60,000 nt of DNA from Polytrichum commune. Taxonomy: Eukaryota; Streptophyta; Polytrichopsida; Polytrichales; Polytrichaceae. Under the pieces are notes generated by a model. The model saw nothing but the letters and a program-made list of their open reading frames with translations. It was not told the origin of the DNA and made no database searches. The stretch lies in contig OX485804.1 of NCBI GenBank assembly GCA_950295325.1, positions 2,606,001-2,666,000 of the forward strand, in the 5' to 3' direction. The position numbers were made by a program, and so were the translations under genes. This document shows, piece by piece, positions 28,420-40,100 of this stretch (position 1 is its first letter; every line of letters starts with the position of its first letter).

Positions 28420-28790
28420 ATTCGTGGCTGTACTTTTGATCCTCAGCTTAAACCCTGCACAATGCACATCTCAAAATAGATCCAGTGGTCAGTGTCGTTA
28501 CATTTCCTGCTTCAGGGTGTCATGTCTACAATGCTGATGGTTCAACATCTAGTTTTTTGTTTTTTTAGAGACAAATGAAATGGACCGTTATTTCACAGCC
28601 AAAAAACAAACAAGGTCACGAACTCGGAACTGAGAAACTAAAATGATCTCGAACAGGATATGAATATGCAGTAGAAGTCCTCATGACCAGATTTACTTTG
28701 ATTAGATTTGATAGCTCTAGATTAGTTTGTACAAAGTCTAGAGGATTATCCCGAAAGTCTCAAAGGAAATCGGTTACTGCAGTTCTTAAA
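28420..28790 (-). promoter_or_regulatory. Presumed leader and promoter of the GLOX gene
   Basis: The 370 bases before the minus-strand start codon and before the duplicated block. No clear TATA element or operator could be picked with confidence. No other gene is present. Confidence 0.35.
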
Positions 28791-29190
28791 TCTAGGTGAT
28801 ACTAGCTGACCCTGTACTAACAGTAGTACTATGCCTTAACAATTATCTGGGTATTATAACCAAGTTCCCAGATGTCGACACATGACCATAACAACTGCAC
28901 ATATATATATATATATATATATATATACACTTCGAGGTGCCTGTAGCTTGGTGAACATTCATAGGGAGTGCAAGGCACGGTACACTGTCGACGACATTTG
29001 CAGTACCTGATTATTTCTTCTAGGTGATACTAGCTGAATCATCCTGCAGTAGTACTATTCCTAAACAACTCCCTGGGTACTATAACCAAGTTGACAGATG
29101 TCGACACATGAACGCAACAACGGCTTATATACTTCGAATTAGTGCCAGCTTGCCGGTGAAGGTTAATAGTTGGGAGTGCAGACATGATGT
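28791..29190 (-). repeat. Tandem duplication upstream of GLOX, period 228 bp
   Basis: TCTAGGTGATACTAGCTGA occurs at 28791 and 29019. Each copy is followed by CAGTAGTACTAT, CTGGGTA.TATAACCAAGTT, CAGATGTCGACACATGA, ACTTCGA and later GGGAGTGCA. Copy 1 contains an (AT)n run at 28901-28927 that copy 2 lacks. The block starts about 370 bases upstream of the GLOX start codon, so it could duplicate cis-elements, including the shared palindrome GTCGAC. Confidence 0.85.
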
Positions 29191-29946
29191 TCAAGCTCAT
29201 GTCTACAACGTTTTGCGCCTGGAGCAGCCTCCAATGATCAGTAAGGCAAAATTCTTTGATTGATACAGATTTTGGTCTTACTCGATCATCAGTGTCTGCA
29301 CCAGCTGCTCCAACTTTAAGACTAGAGCTGCGAGCGAGCCTAAAGCTAGCTAGACTGATCTTAAACCAGCCGCCAGACCTAACCTTCCTCAAGTATGGGG
29401 TCCTCGAATGATGGCTACGCCGGCAACGATAGATATCGTCCCCACCAGAAGGACCTTTTAAGGAACGTCTAGCTAACTACTTAACACCAACGATTTAAAC
29501 AAAACTAGAACAACGCATTCATGGATATAAGACAGCAGCAAGGCTCACAAGGCAACAGTCGCATTAGTGATCAGTGATCACATTACCCCTGACACACTGG
29601 TGCAAGTCGAAATCCGCCGCAATCCTAGCTGGTGGGGATGAACTTTGTTAGCCTGATCGACGTAGAAGCAGGAGAAGATATTGAAGCACATTGATGTTTA
29701 TATGATGATCCTGATTCCCGTGGACAAGATGAACAACGGCACTCAGAGGCTACCCACCACTGGAGAATCTTGATGCTTCAATGAGCAGTAAACTCCCCCT
29801 CTTGGCTAAAGCTCGCAGCTTTTAGTCCCTTAGCTTCTAAAGTGCAATGTGCAAAGTCAATGCCCAGATATAATAAGCCTTGTGTGCGAAGCACCGCTAC
29901 TTATTTAGTAAAGCCTACCTGGGGCGATCAACCGGGGTGCTGGCCA
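29191..29946. other. Intergenic, nothing seen
   Basis: No coding region or repeat with definable ends. The minus-strand frame over 29392-29039 overlaps the duplicated block and is not supported. Confidence 0.4.
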
Positions 29947-30172
29947 ACTACACTAAATATGGTATTTAGCTTCACCTACTACTTGGAATTACGCAATGCT
30001 ATATCCATTTACTGTATATCTCATATTTTACCAACAGATGTCTAATTGGTAGTTTGGACATTATAGAACATTCATAAATTTGCTTGGTAAGAAATGACAT
30101 CAATAGTAAAAAGATATAGCACTGTGTACATTCAAATAGTAAATGACATTAAAAATCATATTTAGCCGTAGT
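29947..30172. mobile_element. MITE family A, copy 2 (226 bp)
   Basis: It begins ACTACACTAAATATGGTATT and ends AATCATATTTAGCCGTAGT, the inverse of ACTACGGCTAAATATGATT. It aligns along its whole length with copy 1 at 3408-3635 in the same orientation (CAATGCTATATCCATTTACT, ATATCTCATATTTTACCAAC, AGTAAAAAGATATAGCACTG). The near-equal length shows that the boundaries are real. Confidence 0.82.
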
Positions 30173-30507
30173 GAGGTGGATTCTATTTCCAGACGATACA
30201 GAATTCAATACATCCTGCCTATCATTTGTTTCCGCAGCACTTCCAGTAGGGCCGGATCTTCATGACCCAACCAAATCTTCATGCAAGCTATGTCGACTGT
30301 GCAGTTTGCAAATACAGTGTCCGAATTCCTCATGGGCTGCACTGGCATGGCTCATCCAAACAGATCATTCTGAACAAGTGGGCTCCGAAGTATTGCTGCT
30401 TCTGGTACCTTGGTTATGGAAGTATCCGCAGGGTTAAGGTGGAGAGCAGGCCTAATATGGAATATTCATCCTGAAGCGGTCAGTATGTTCAAGGATAGAC
30501 AGAAGTA
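30173..30507. other. Short intergenic spacer
   Basis: Overlapping plus-strand frames of 70-88 codons exist, but they have no recognisable motif or splice context. Not called. Confidence 0.4.
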
Positions 30508-31001
30508 CAGTCCACCCTCGATAAATGTTACACTTATAAACGTTAACTCATTATATTTGTTAACAAAATCGTACTCCCCTCATATTGCTAACTAGAATGT
30601 TAACTATGTTAAATGTTAACAATAATTTACTCCCCTCTTTGTTAATTTGCCACTTATAAATGTTAACCTACGAAATACATCCAATACTGTGTGATGAAAT
30701 CCATTACATTGACTCACAACCTTTCAAAGTGGCAAAAGCCACCAAATTTGACTTTTGTGATCAAATTATTCATTTAGACTATATTGATTCTTATTTTGTT
30801 TCATAAAAATAAAAGATTGATTTGATACATATATTTTATATATGATAATTTTGCAAAACTCTCCCTCCATAATTGTAATGAATTTATATTTGTTAAGCAT
30901 TCAAAATGCTCCCTTTATAACTGTTACAATGTTAACTCGCTATAAATGTTAGGAAAATTTTACTCCTGGACCAGAGCCTAACATTTATAGAGGGTGGACT
31001 G
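30508..31001. mobile_element. pogo/Tc1-mariner-like MITE (494 bp)
   Basis: The left end CAGTCCACCCTCGATAAATG is repeated inverted at the right end as CATTTATAGAGGGTGGACTG, matching 23 of 24 bases when extended. TA dinucleotides flank both sides (30506-30507 and 31002-31003), as for Tc1/mariner insertions. The CAGT..ACCCTCGATAA type terminus resembles pogo/Tigger elements. The interior is non-coding and contains further TATAAATGTTA words in both orientations (for example 30655 and 30940). Confidence 0.85.
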
Positions 31002-31003
31002 TA

Positions 31004-32080
31004 TAGGTTCATGTATATTCATTCTAGTATCTAGAAGTTACATAAATCTAGGATGATCGTGCGCCTGCATAATTCAATTTGGCTAGGGGACTTCTTAATA
31101 GATTGCAGGAGGAGTGGTGGGAGTATTTATTGGATTTGGAAGATTGCCAAAACACCCTACAAGGCCAATGGAGACTCGAAAAAAGAGAGATTGGTGGGCT
31201 CTCTTGGGTGCATCCGATGGAATCAAACCACCCCCCTCCAAGTAAAGATCCTAGTAAGTATGGTGAACTATGCTAACATTTGGTGCTCTAGTATTCCTAT
31301 CCACTTTTCTAGTGTTGGTGGTGTGGAAATTGGTGTGGGTTGTTGGGCTCTTGGTTTCTTTTCGTGGTAGTACAACAAATTTAAAGTTTTAAGACCCAAT
31401 TACACGCCTTAAGTCGGGTTTTTTGTATTTGTTTGGTACACATATTACACTCCGATAGTTGAAGAGTGGATAATTTGTACTCAAAAATTGTCCCTCCCAT
31501 TGGTGTAATCCGCAGAGTGGAGACAAACACTTCTATGGATTCTAGTGGTAAGGTTGTCTCAGGGTAATTGTTACCTCCTACAAAATTAATCCTTTACCAT
31601 GCTTTGGCATTGAAGTCTCTCCTAATGCCACTTATTGATAACTAAAGACAAAATAGAGCCCCCAAAAATAATTTATTGTAGTTTAGTAGTTATAGTTTAG
31701 TAGAAAATAATAGCTTAAAACTACAACCAAAGCGACTACTCCCAACTATACCTCGTATTGTAGCCAGACAAGTAATTGCAGACTGTTGTGAACGTTAGCA
31801 ACACACCTTTCTTCCTCCTTATCCCTAAAAAATAGACCCAATACAATTAAACTATGACCATGAACCACTGAATTAATTTGGTGGTTGTGTGTAAATGCAC
31901 CTCTCCTCTAAGTTTCATGAAGTGGGATGTTTCTAGATTCTTGGATTTAAGGGGGACAAACCTATTAGTACGGACACTCTAAGACTTCCTAAAGTGGCCA
32001 ACATCTTCGACCATGTAAGTTCATGTGACCTATTGTAGTTTGAGATGCAATCAATGAGGAGAACCGACTGCTAGTTACAA
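31004..32080. other. Intergenic, no firm gene
   Basis: Overlapping plus-strand frames at 31053-31370 could be a decayed gene fragment, but I recognise no domain and see no supporting splice sites. The rest is AT-rich with nothing seen. Confidence 0.35.
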
Positions 32081-32089
32081 ATGAACTAG

Positions 32090-33375
32090 GGAGGACATTA
32101 AGTACCCCCCCACGAACTTTTTTTTGGGGGGGGGGGGGGATATTCTGTTAGGGGCAGCCGCCCGACATTTTTTCTGCACCCGACCGAAAACTGTTGCCCG
32201 CCCGATTTCGAAAAAACTATTGTACTTGCATTTTTGAAGGCTACTTGTCCACAAATCCCATATTGAGTGCACTTCATTTTCAAGGTCTCAAATCCAATAT
32301 ATATGTTCACTTCCATTGAGTAAATAAGCAATTGACTAGATTCATTTCCAAAGTGAAACCGCCAATAAAGCATGTAATTAACTTGGATGTCAAAAATATT
32401 AAAGAATTCTCATTAGCACTGAGGTTATAATTTTTGTCACTTACAATTCAAAGGGACTTTTTCATTCTAAAATGAAACTAAAATTAATGATTTATTTTGT
32501 ATTTTTGAATAGTTTAATATAATATATAATATATAATATAGTTAATACCTTCTACTATCACAAAGTTTTCATATGCATTTAAACTAGTTAAGTAAGACTG
32601 AATGCAACTAAGTCTAATATATTCTGATTAATCCTAATTAAGCCCAATTAAATCAGAAAATATGCGTACCAAATTAATTAATCCTAATTAATCATAAATT
32701 ATATTTACTGGAGTTAATTCAATTTAAATCATGATTAATTCCAGTAAGTACATTTTATAATTAATTAGGGTTAATTAATTTGGTACGCATATTTTCTGAT
32801 TTAATTGGGCTTAATTAGGATTAATTAGGATTAAGCAGAAATTATTAGACTTAGTTGCATTCAATCTTACTTAACTATTTTAAATGCGTATGAAAACTTT
32901 GTGATAGTAGAAGGTATTAAATATATATTAGATATAAAATATTATATTAGATATAAAATATTGATATATAAAATAAATAAAATATATTTTAGTTTCATTT
33001 TAGAATGACAAAGTCCCTTTGAATTGTAAGTGACAAAAATTATAACCTCAGTGCTAATGACGATTTTGTAATATTTTTGACATCCAAGTTAATTACATGC
33101 TTTATTGGCGGTTTCACTTTGGAAATGAATCTAGTCAATTGCTTATTTACTCAATGGAAGTGAACATATATATTGGATTTGATACCTTGAAAATGAAGTG
33201 CACTTAATATGGGATTTGTGGACAAGTAGCCTTCAAAACTGCAAGTACAATAGTTTTTTTGAAATCGGGCGGGCGAGCAGCAGTTTTCGGTCGGGTGCAG
33301 AAAAAATGTCGGGCGGCTGCCCCTGACAGAATATTCCCCCCAAAAAAGTTCGTGGGGGGTTACTTAACATCCTCC
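32090..33375. mobile_element. Foldback transposon, 1,286 bp, MULE-type 9-bp duplication
   Basis: The element is almost one perfect palindrome. Arms of about 620 bases (32090 to about 32713, and about 32738 to 33375) meet at a short centre near 32714-32737. They begin GGAGGACATTAAGTA and end with the inverse TACTTAACATCCTCC. ATGAACTAG flanks both sides (32081-32089 and 33376-33384), an exact 9-bp target-site duplication, the usual size for Mutator-like elements. Each arm holds an outer C/G-rich block with a poly-G/poly-C run, a CCCGACC/CGGGCGG-rich block, and an inner AT-rich block with expanded TATAA repeats that differ in length between the arms. No transposase is present. Confidence 0.93.
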
Positions 33376-33384
33376 ATGAACTAG

Positions 33385-33961
33385 TAGACAGTCTTGAAAT
33401 GACTTCAGGAGAGTTACTGATCATGTCAGAGAAATTTAGAGAATATACCTCAAATTTTAAAGAAAAACTGAAAGATGTCAACATGTAACTGTTGACTTAG
33501 AAACAATATCTAGGATCTTGACCGATTATGCCCTAAATCTCCGTGGGTACTGTTGAGATGCAAATCTAGGACAATAGTAGCTTTGTATAATTGGCTGGGC
33601 GGCTTCTTCGTGGGAAGCATTGTGCAGGTTTGACAAAGTTTTTGCAAGTTTTCCACTTTTGACATGCAAAAAACTCGTTAAAGAAAAATGCACGTCATAC
33701 ACGTACTGTAACTTGTGAAGAAAAAAAGACACACGTCAATTGATACGCTAGAAATTGAAATGACACGTAATACTAGGCAACTTAAGTACTATAAACCGCA
33801 GCTCAAGTATCTGGAAAACATAACCCATAACAGTGGAAGAACTTTCTACATTCATTTAGTACATACTTAAGTTCATACTTGTTCTAGTAATTTCCTTTGT
33901 AACCGGGAAGGCTCTATAGTTGAGACGGTGATAAGAGAGGTGGCTTTTTCGAGACACTGTC
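33385..33961. other. Spacer between the foldback element and the hAT relic
   Basis: Nothing is recognised. It may include the eroded 5' part of the hAT relic that follows. Confidence 0.35.
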
Positions 33962-34930
33962 ATGACCTGCTTACTACAATGCATGCGGACGTTATTGAAA
34001 TTATTCAGAGATGAAGAGCCGCATTGGTATGAGATCATGTGCTCTTTTAAATTCCATTCTTACTTGAACTTGCTTGTTGATGTTTTACAAGTCTTAGAGT
34101 TGAATAAATTGAATATCAAATTTCAATATGATATGGTTGATATCACAATTATTAGTGCAACCATCGATATCACTATTTCAATTTTATCATATCATTTTTT
34201 ATCCGGGAATGGACCTCTGTTTGGTCATACAAGCAAGAATTTGGGAAAATCCTTGAGGAAATATGCACAAAATCTTCAATTGTTATGAAAACAATACATG
34301 AAATCGTATTATTCATGCATTCAATTTGACAATTGATGGGCCTCATGAACTACAACAATGCATATTATTGGGTGCATCTTATAAGCAAAGAGTTGTTCGG
34401 CATGCTTTGAATGATCGTTTCCCAAACCTTCAAATATTCAATGCAGCCAATTTTTTTAACCCTCGTAAATATCCAAGCAAAGATAGTGACCGAATCACAA
34501 ATACCTAATTGTAGCTCAAAAGGGTATTGTTGAAGTTTCAATACATTGAAGAAGAAAGTGACATGTGTAAGGGAGAACTCCTGGAATTTACAGAACACTT
34601 CGACATGAGTGTGAGAACAAAACGATATTTGACGCTTGGCACATATGTGGTAGCAATTTGGAATGGCACACAAATTAGCCTCAACTTATCCAACTTTGGC
34701 TAAAAAGTATAATCATTTCATCAAGTATAGTTATTTGTGAAAGATGATTTTCCAAACAAAATACAATCAAAAGCCACTTACAAAGTAAGTTGAATTTAAA
34801 GACCCTTTGATGCTCTTATACGGGTCTCTCTTTGTGGGCTGGAAGTGGATGCAATGGATCGAGCCACCATCTTCAACATTTGGAGAAACATGCGAGACCA
34901 AAGGATACTTACGCTCAATTGATAGCGTCT
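33962..34930 (+). pseudogene. Decayed hAT transposase, plus strand
   Basis: 33962-34288 encodes a stretch with SYLNLLVDVLQVLELNKLNI, typical of the mid-region of ZNF862/KIAA1586-like hAT transposases. 34326-34508 encodes NDRFPNLQIFNAANFFNPRK, which matches the NDCFPDLPIFNAARLFSPKH segment of the relic at 865-1542. At about 34801-34920 a frame reads DALIRVSLCGLEVDAMDRA, matching DALMRVSLNSLGVEFMDWN of the same relic. The order is collinear with a normal transposase, but stops and shifts separate the pieces. No terminal inverted repeats were found, so the element limits are unknown. Confidence 0.8.
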
Positions 34931-37126
34931 ACCATGATTGACATTCATGTCACCTAACATATACCTTATATCCTTGAACTTGAATGCATCACATATGGTT
35001 GGAACCATGCAAAAAGTAAATTGTTGACCATGAAAACCATCAAAATATCAAAATCATGCATGCATGTTCAATTTGAATGCATAGAATATCAAATTGGTGA
35101 CTGGTCCACTTTATATATGGGTTTATCTCCACCTAGGGCCCCATTAATTATAAGTATAGAGTTCATATTTTCTTAGGACTTCTCCTAAGAATTGGCTTTC
35201 AAAGTTCTTGCTGATGTTTGTCTACACTCTTGTAATCAACATAAGTCTCACTACATCATTTTCAAGTTTGTAGTTGTGGCACTACAAATTCCATAAAATT
35301 TTCTTAAATGTGACTGATAGAATACAATGTGCCATATTGATGGTAAGCACATTGTTGTGAAACACAATGCGGTTTTTTCTTGGCAAGAAACCTTACAACA
35401 TAGTAGGTTTAGCATGGCATTAGGCTTTAGCATTCTATGACAATTTCAAAGAATAGCTTACACTATATATGATAAACAACTTAGCACTTTTCAGCTTAGC
35501 AAGAAGTACAACACTTAATTAATTAATGTTCCTTGTCTACACATGGAGATCTCAACTGGATGTCATTTTGACGAAATGTGGTTACATTTTGACTTGTATT
35601 AACCCTAGGGTGGCAACATGCTTATTCTCTCAATGAATTCGGCCTTGTTGCAAAGAACTCAAGAAAGATGAATCTAGTGGTATCTTAATTGTTATAATTG
35701 ACCTTTGTTTTCCCATAGAAAATGGTCAATGAGAGAGGAATGAGGACATTCATTATGCATGGGTCTTAAGATATAATAAGAGTTTTAAAAACCTTATTAA
35801 ATAAGAACATCCTTGTTTAGTCCTTGTTATATCTCACTTATTATAGCATTTTCAAGCTTTGTTATGAACTTGTTATCAATGACCCTGCTTATTATACAGG
35901 TGTTGCCGCACCTGGGTGTCACGTTGGCATTTCGAAATGGTGTGTGAGTATCTTTTCAACTGTTAGTTTTTGGACATGAGTTGGGCTTTGACTTGATCTG
36001 CAGCAGTAGACTTTCACTGAGGCAAGAGCCTGGAGTTTTGTCCTCACCATGTTTTCCTGCCAACCCAGCCATGCCTTGTGTTTTATTTTGTATGAGCCAG
36101 TATTTCTTAAATAATATGGAGCTAGCTTACTTAGGATCATGTAGCCAATTCCAACAGCTATCCACTGGAGTTGTTAATTGGAAATTGCATCATATATATA
36201 TGCAATCAGGACAGGCTTTCAAAGTTGATCAGAATTAGAAATTGCAAAAGAATCGGAATTCAAACACATCAGCATAACGTGTTGACATTTTATAGCCATT
36301 CACAATAGCATATTTTGCTTTGTGATTATTGGTTTTGGATCTCTTGGTGTTGAACTTTGACACACGTACATTATATAAATCAAGCCTATTGAAGTGAGTA
36401 GTTCTGGGAATCTGTCAAGTGGCCAATGCAATTGGATATGTGAATTTTGGACTTTATATCAATTTGATCAGTTTTGAAACTTAAGATACACAATGGATTT
36501 GACTGGTTACATAGGGCCATGCAAAATGCAGGGTGGGTGGTGCCAAGCGGTTTGAATTTGCTCTATTTGAGCCCATGGGTTGCATTCTTGATCCATAGAA
36601 TGATATGTTAGAATTGCACAATCAATACCTCGAAGATAGGAGCCATTTTAGACCACTAACCACTTGTGGATTTAAATACCTTAGAAAGAAGTCTCATGTT
36701 GCATGTGTGTGTTGAACACAATCGTCTTAAGATTGAACCATATTTCCTCCATGTACTCTCATGATGATGGTCACCAAGATAGTGTACCACATACAATATG
36801 CTGTCATGATTTGAGGGCCTAAAATAACCAAACTAAACAAGTATCAGCTGCTTTCTAGGTTACTTTAGGCTCAATGACTCGCATACTAAAATGTGCCTAT
36901 ACTATTGGCTGAGTATTTCCTATTCCTAAGCAGAAAATATTGAACACTTTATAAACAGACTTAAAAGGATCTAGTTGGCTCTCAAGCAGAAACATGCAAC
37001 ATGGAGGTTTGGACAACCACATGATCAAATGAGACAATCCCATATCTTAAAATGCAAGAACCAAGTCTCATATTCAGTTAAAGAATGCACGTCACATGTC
37101 TAGACTTGACTGAGCTAAGGAAAACC
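34931..37126. other. Intergenic, C53 3' flank
   Basis: AT-rich. No gene is supported; the small frames at 35251-35433 and 35919-36238 are unremarkable. The last 200 bases are probably 3' UTR of the minus-strand C53 gene. Confidence 0.4.
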
Positions 37127-40100
37127 TTATGTGAGCCCCAGGACAGTATTAATGGTCCCAATAATATTCACAGGTCGCCCTTCATACATATTGGAAATGC
37201 ATTCCTGTGCATGCTCCTTAGCTTCCCGTGTTCTCTTTAATGCTAGCTCCTGTTCAAAAGGCAGACAGGAGAGAATTATGAGGATGGGATCAAAGCTCCC
37301 AGCAATCAAAAACCTCATTTACAAACCATGTGAACTACAGACTGGTTACATTAAATGAGAACTGTGTCAAATCTGCATCAGGAAAATGTAAGCAAGTCCC
37401 ATCCCAAGGGGTTAGGATAACAAACAGGTATAGCCATAGTCAGGATGGTACAATGATGCATACTTGAGTAGAATCCTCACAAACCAGTTATTCTTTTACT
37501 TTCCTCCAAAAATAAATCACTAAGCAGAAATCTGTTTTACTTGCATTTCAAGTGTACAACTACAAGACTAGCCACCCTGCCCATTAACCTTCTACTCAGA
37601 AGTACTTCACAAAGAACACAATATCCTGTAAAGAATCCTTACAGATGATAGTAACTGAGATACAAAAAGTTATAGGGGGTGGATACTGTTCCAGAGACCA
37701 AGGAGTTACATGTTCAAGTGAATCCCAAAATACAAAAGAAGAGGGGACCCAAAGGACTAGATGCAAGTTCTTACCTGCTTTGGCCATAATAAGGTTAAGG
37801 TTTGCCGCAGCTCAGCTCGTTTTTGACACAGATCCCTTGAACTCGCCAACAGCTTTGTCTCACTCTCCTTCTTTGACAGCAATGATGAGTGTAATCTATC
37901 CAAGAACCTGTAATACCCAGAATTTGTTCATACAGATGATAACCCATGCTACAAATATCTAATACCATATCGATTCGGAAAATCAGGAGCTGTGAAGTCT
38001 GCGACCAAAAACATACCTTGAAGATGTGACAAGCAAGCTAAGGTCTCGGGTCTTTTGTGCAGTGAGCAAATCCAGAGCAGCAGTAACATGCAGAGCCATT
38101 TCAAGCAATGCATCTGTACTGTGCTGAAAACAGGCTGCTGGTGCAATGGCCTGCACCTGATTCTGTAAAGATGCACTGTCTTGCCGTCCCAACTCTTCAA
38201 TCCTTTGCTTCACAAATGCTTTCAGCTGCCAATCAAGTCCTCCATCAAAAATCTAGTGGCTAAATACCCTACATGACTATCAGTTTTGTACATAATTAAT
38301 TCTACCCATGAATGCCAAATTTTGAAGTGTCATGTGTCATGTGTCATGTGCTCATCGACTAAGTGGTTATAAATCCTGTGTGGCACCTTGAAACTTCGTC
38401 ACATGGGTGTCCGAAACTGTCCAGTAATGTACGGTATATGTTTTCTCTGAGGTGAATGACTATCCACCCGTACCCATTTATAATGTCACCTAAGACTAAC
38501 CAAGCAGAAGACATGTACATTGTTGAAGCAAACAGGAGAAGATGACAAGGATCTACAGTTCTAGATTTTGCTACAATCATCTTTATTCCAATGACCTACA
38601 AACCAAAAAAGAAGTAAACATTTCTCTAAATGACAAGTTCCTGCTGACAAGCACAGGAAAAAGTGCCAACAAGACAATTGCCTCAAATAGAAGGTCGCCT
38701 AAGATTAACCAGGCAGAAGACATATACATTGTTGAAACAAACAGGAGATAGTGAGAAGTATCCTCATTTCTAGCCTTTGCTACAATTATCTTCTATCCAG
38801 TACATACTCTTTCCAGAAAAAGTATACATTTCTCTACACAGGAAACAGTGCCAGCAAGACAACTTACCTCAAATAAGTCATTCAACAACATGTTTCTGTA
38901 CTCTGTCTCCAGGAATCGCCCTACATCTCCCATCCCTTGTTCAATCTTTGAGCTTGACTTCAAGGGCAAAGAGTTCTCTACCTGTTCTTGATCCAGTCCA
39001 CTCTCATCCAAATCTATATCCCAGTTAATTTCACCACCAGTATCACCACCTTGACCCACAGCGGAACTATCTTGTTGCAGAACATCAAATTCAGACTCGG
39101 GAGTTTGCGCTGTCAAATCTCCAAGATCCCAGACAATACCTGATTCTAAATTACTAGTTTCCTCGGCTGCCATAGGTTCATTCGGAACCATATCAATGCC
39201 CCAATCAATGCCACTACTTTCTTCCACCTCAACATTCATGTCACTAGCACCGACCCCTTCAATACCCCAATTTATTTGATCAGTATTATCAACATCAACT
39301 ACAGCTGTGTTGCTATTGTCTTGTTGATCAAAATCCCAGACAATAGCAGTAGGGCTTCCAATTTTCCCATTATCATTATCATCAATCTTGTTTTCAGTGT
39401 CAATTGCAATTTTGTCCCCGTCGATGGATGTCTCTATCCTAGGTTCAGCACTTTCTAGTTCACACTTCACTTCAGATGGGGCAAGAATAGTTGGTGGGTT
39501 ATCACGAAGCTCGTGGAGTGTTGGTAGTATGGCTTTAGACTCCGCCTGTTCACATGTAATTAAAATCAATAAGTCATCTCAAGGAAATAAAGACTGAAGC
39601 AGAAGTGGATAAATAAACAGCATTATTAAGCATCTATTAAGTTCTCTTTCTATTCTAGCTTCAAGAAAAATTTAAGAATCAAGGTCCTTGACTACATGCA
39701 TGAATGCCAAGTATTTCAAGTGGCAAGCTCTCACTAGTTGACACCTCCTTGTTACCTATCTTCGGAGTCAGACAAAGCCCCCATCTACCAAGACTCAACT
39801 CAAAAACCTTGCCAAATAGAATCTCACCGAGTGTATACTCTCCAAGATGCTCATCTAGGGAGAACACCCACTACACCACTTCAGGATGCTATGTAAGTTC
39901 CATTTAACTGAATAAACCCCCATATTCAATCAAAGTAATCCACAATTTTAAAAATCTTAGCAGAACAGATCTACTGTCTCAATCAAGAATGTAGTGTTAA
40001 CCTCAGCTTCAACATCTGCACAGGACACAAAAGCCTGGTAAAGCTCCAATGATTCACCCACGCTCTTGTTGCATACTGCTTTGACAACCTCCATAAAGAC

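Noticed and set aside
27604-28537. Plus-strand frames of 60-136 codons opposite the GLOX gene
   Set aside because: They are antisense shadows of a GC-rich coding exon with clear family motifs on the minus strand.
31053-31370. 105-codon frame with W-rich content
   Set aside because: Overlapping alternative frames of similar length, no recognised motif; it may be a decayed fragment but this cannot be supported.
32075-33484. Open frames at both ends of the foldback element
   Set aside because: They are mirror-image translations of the inverted arms crossing poly-G and poly-C runs.
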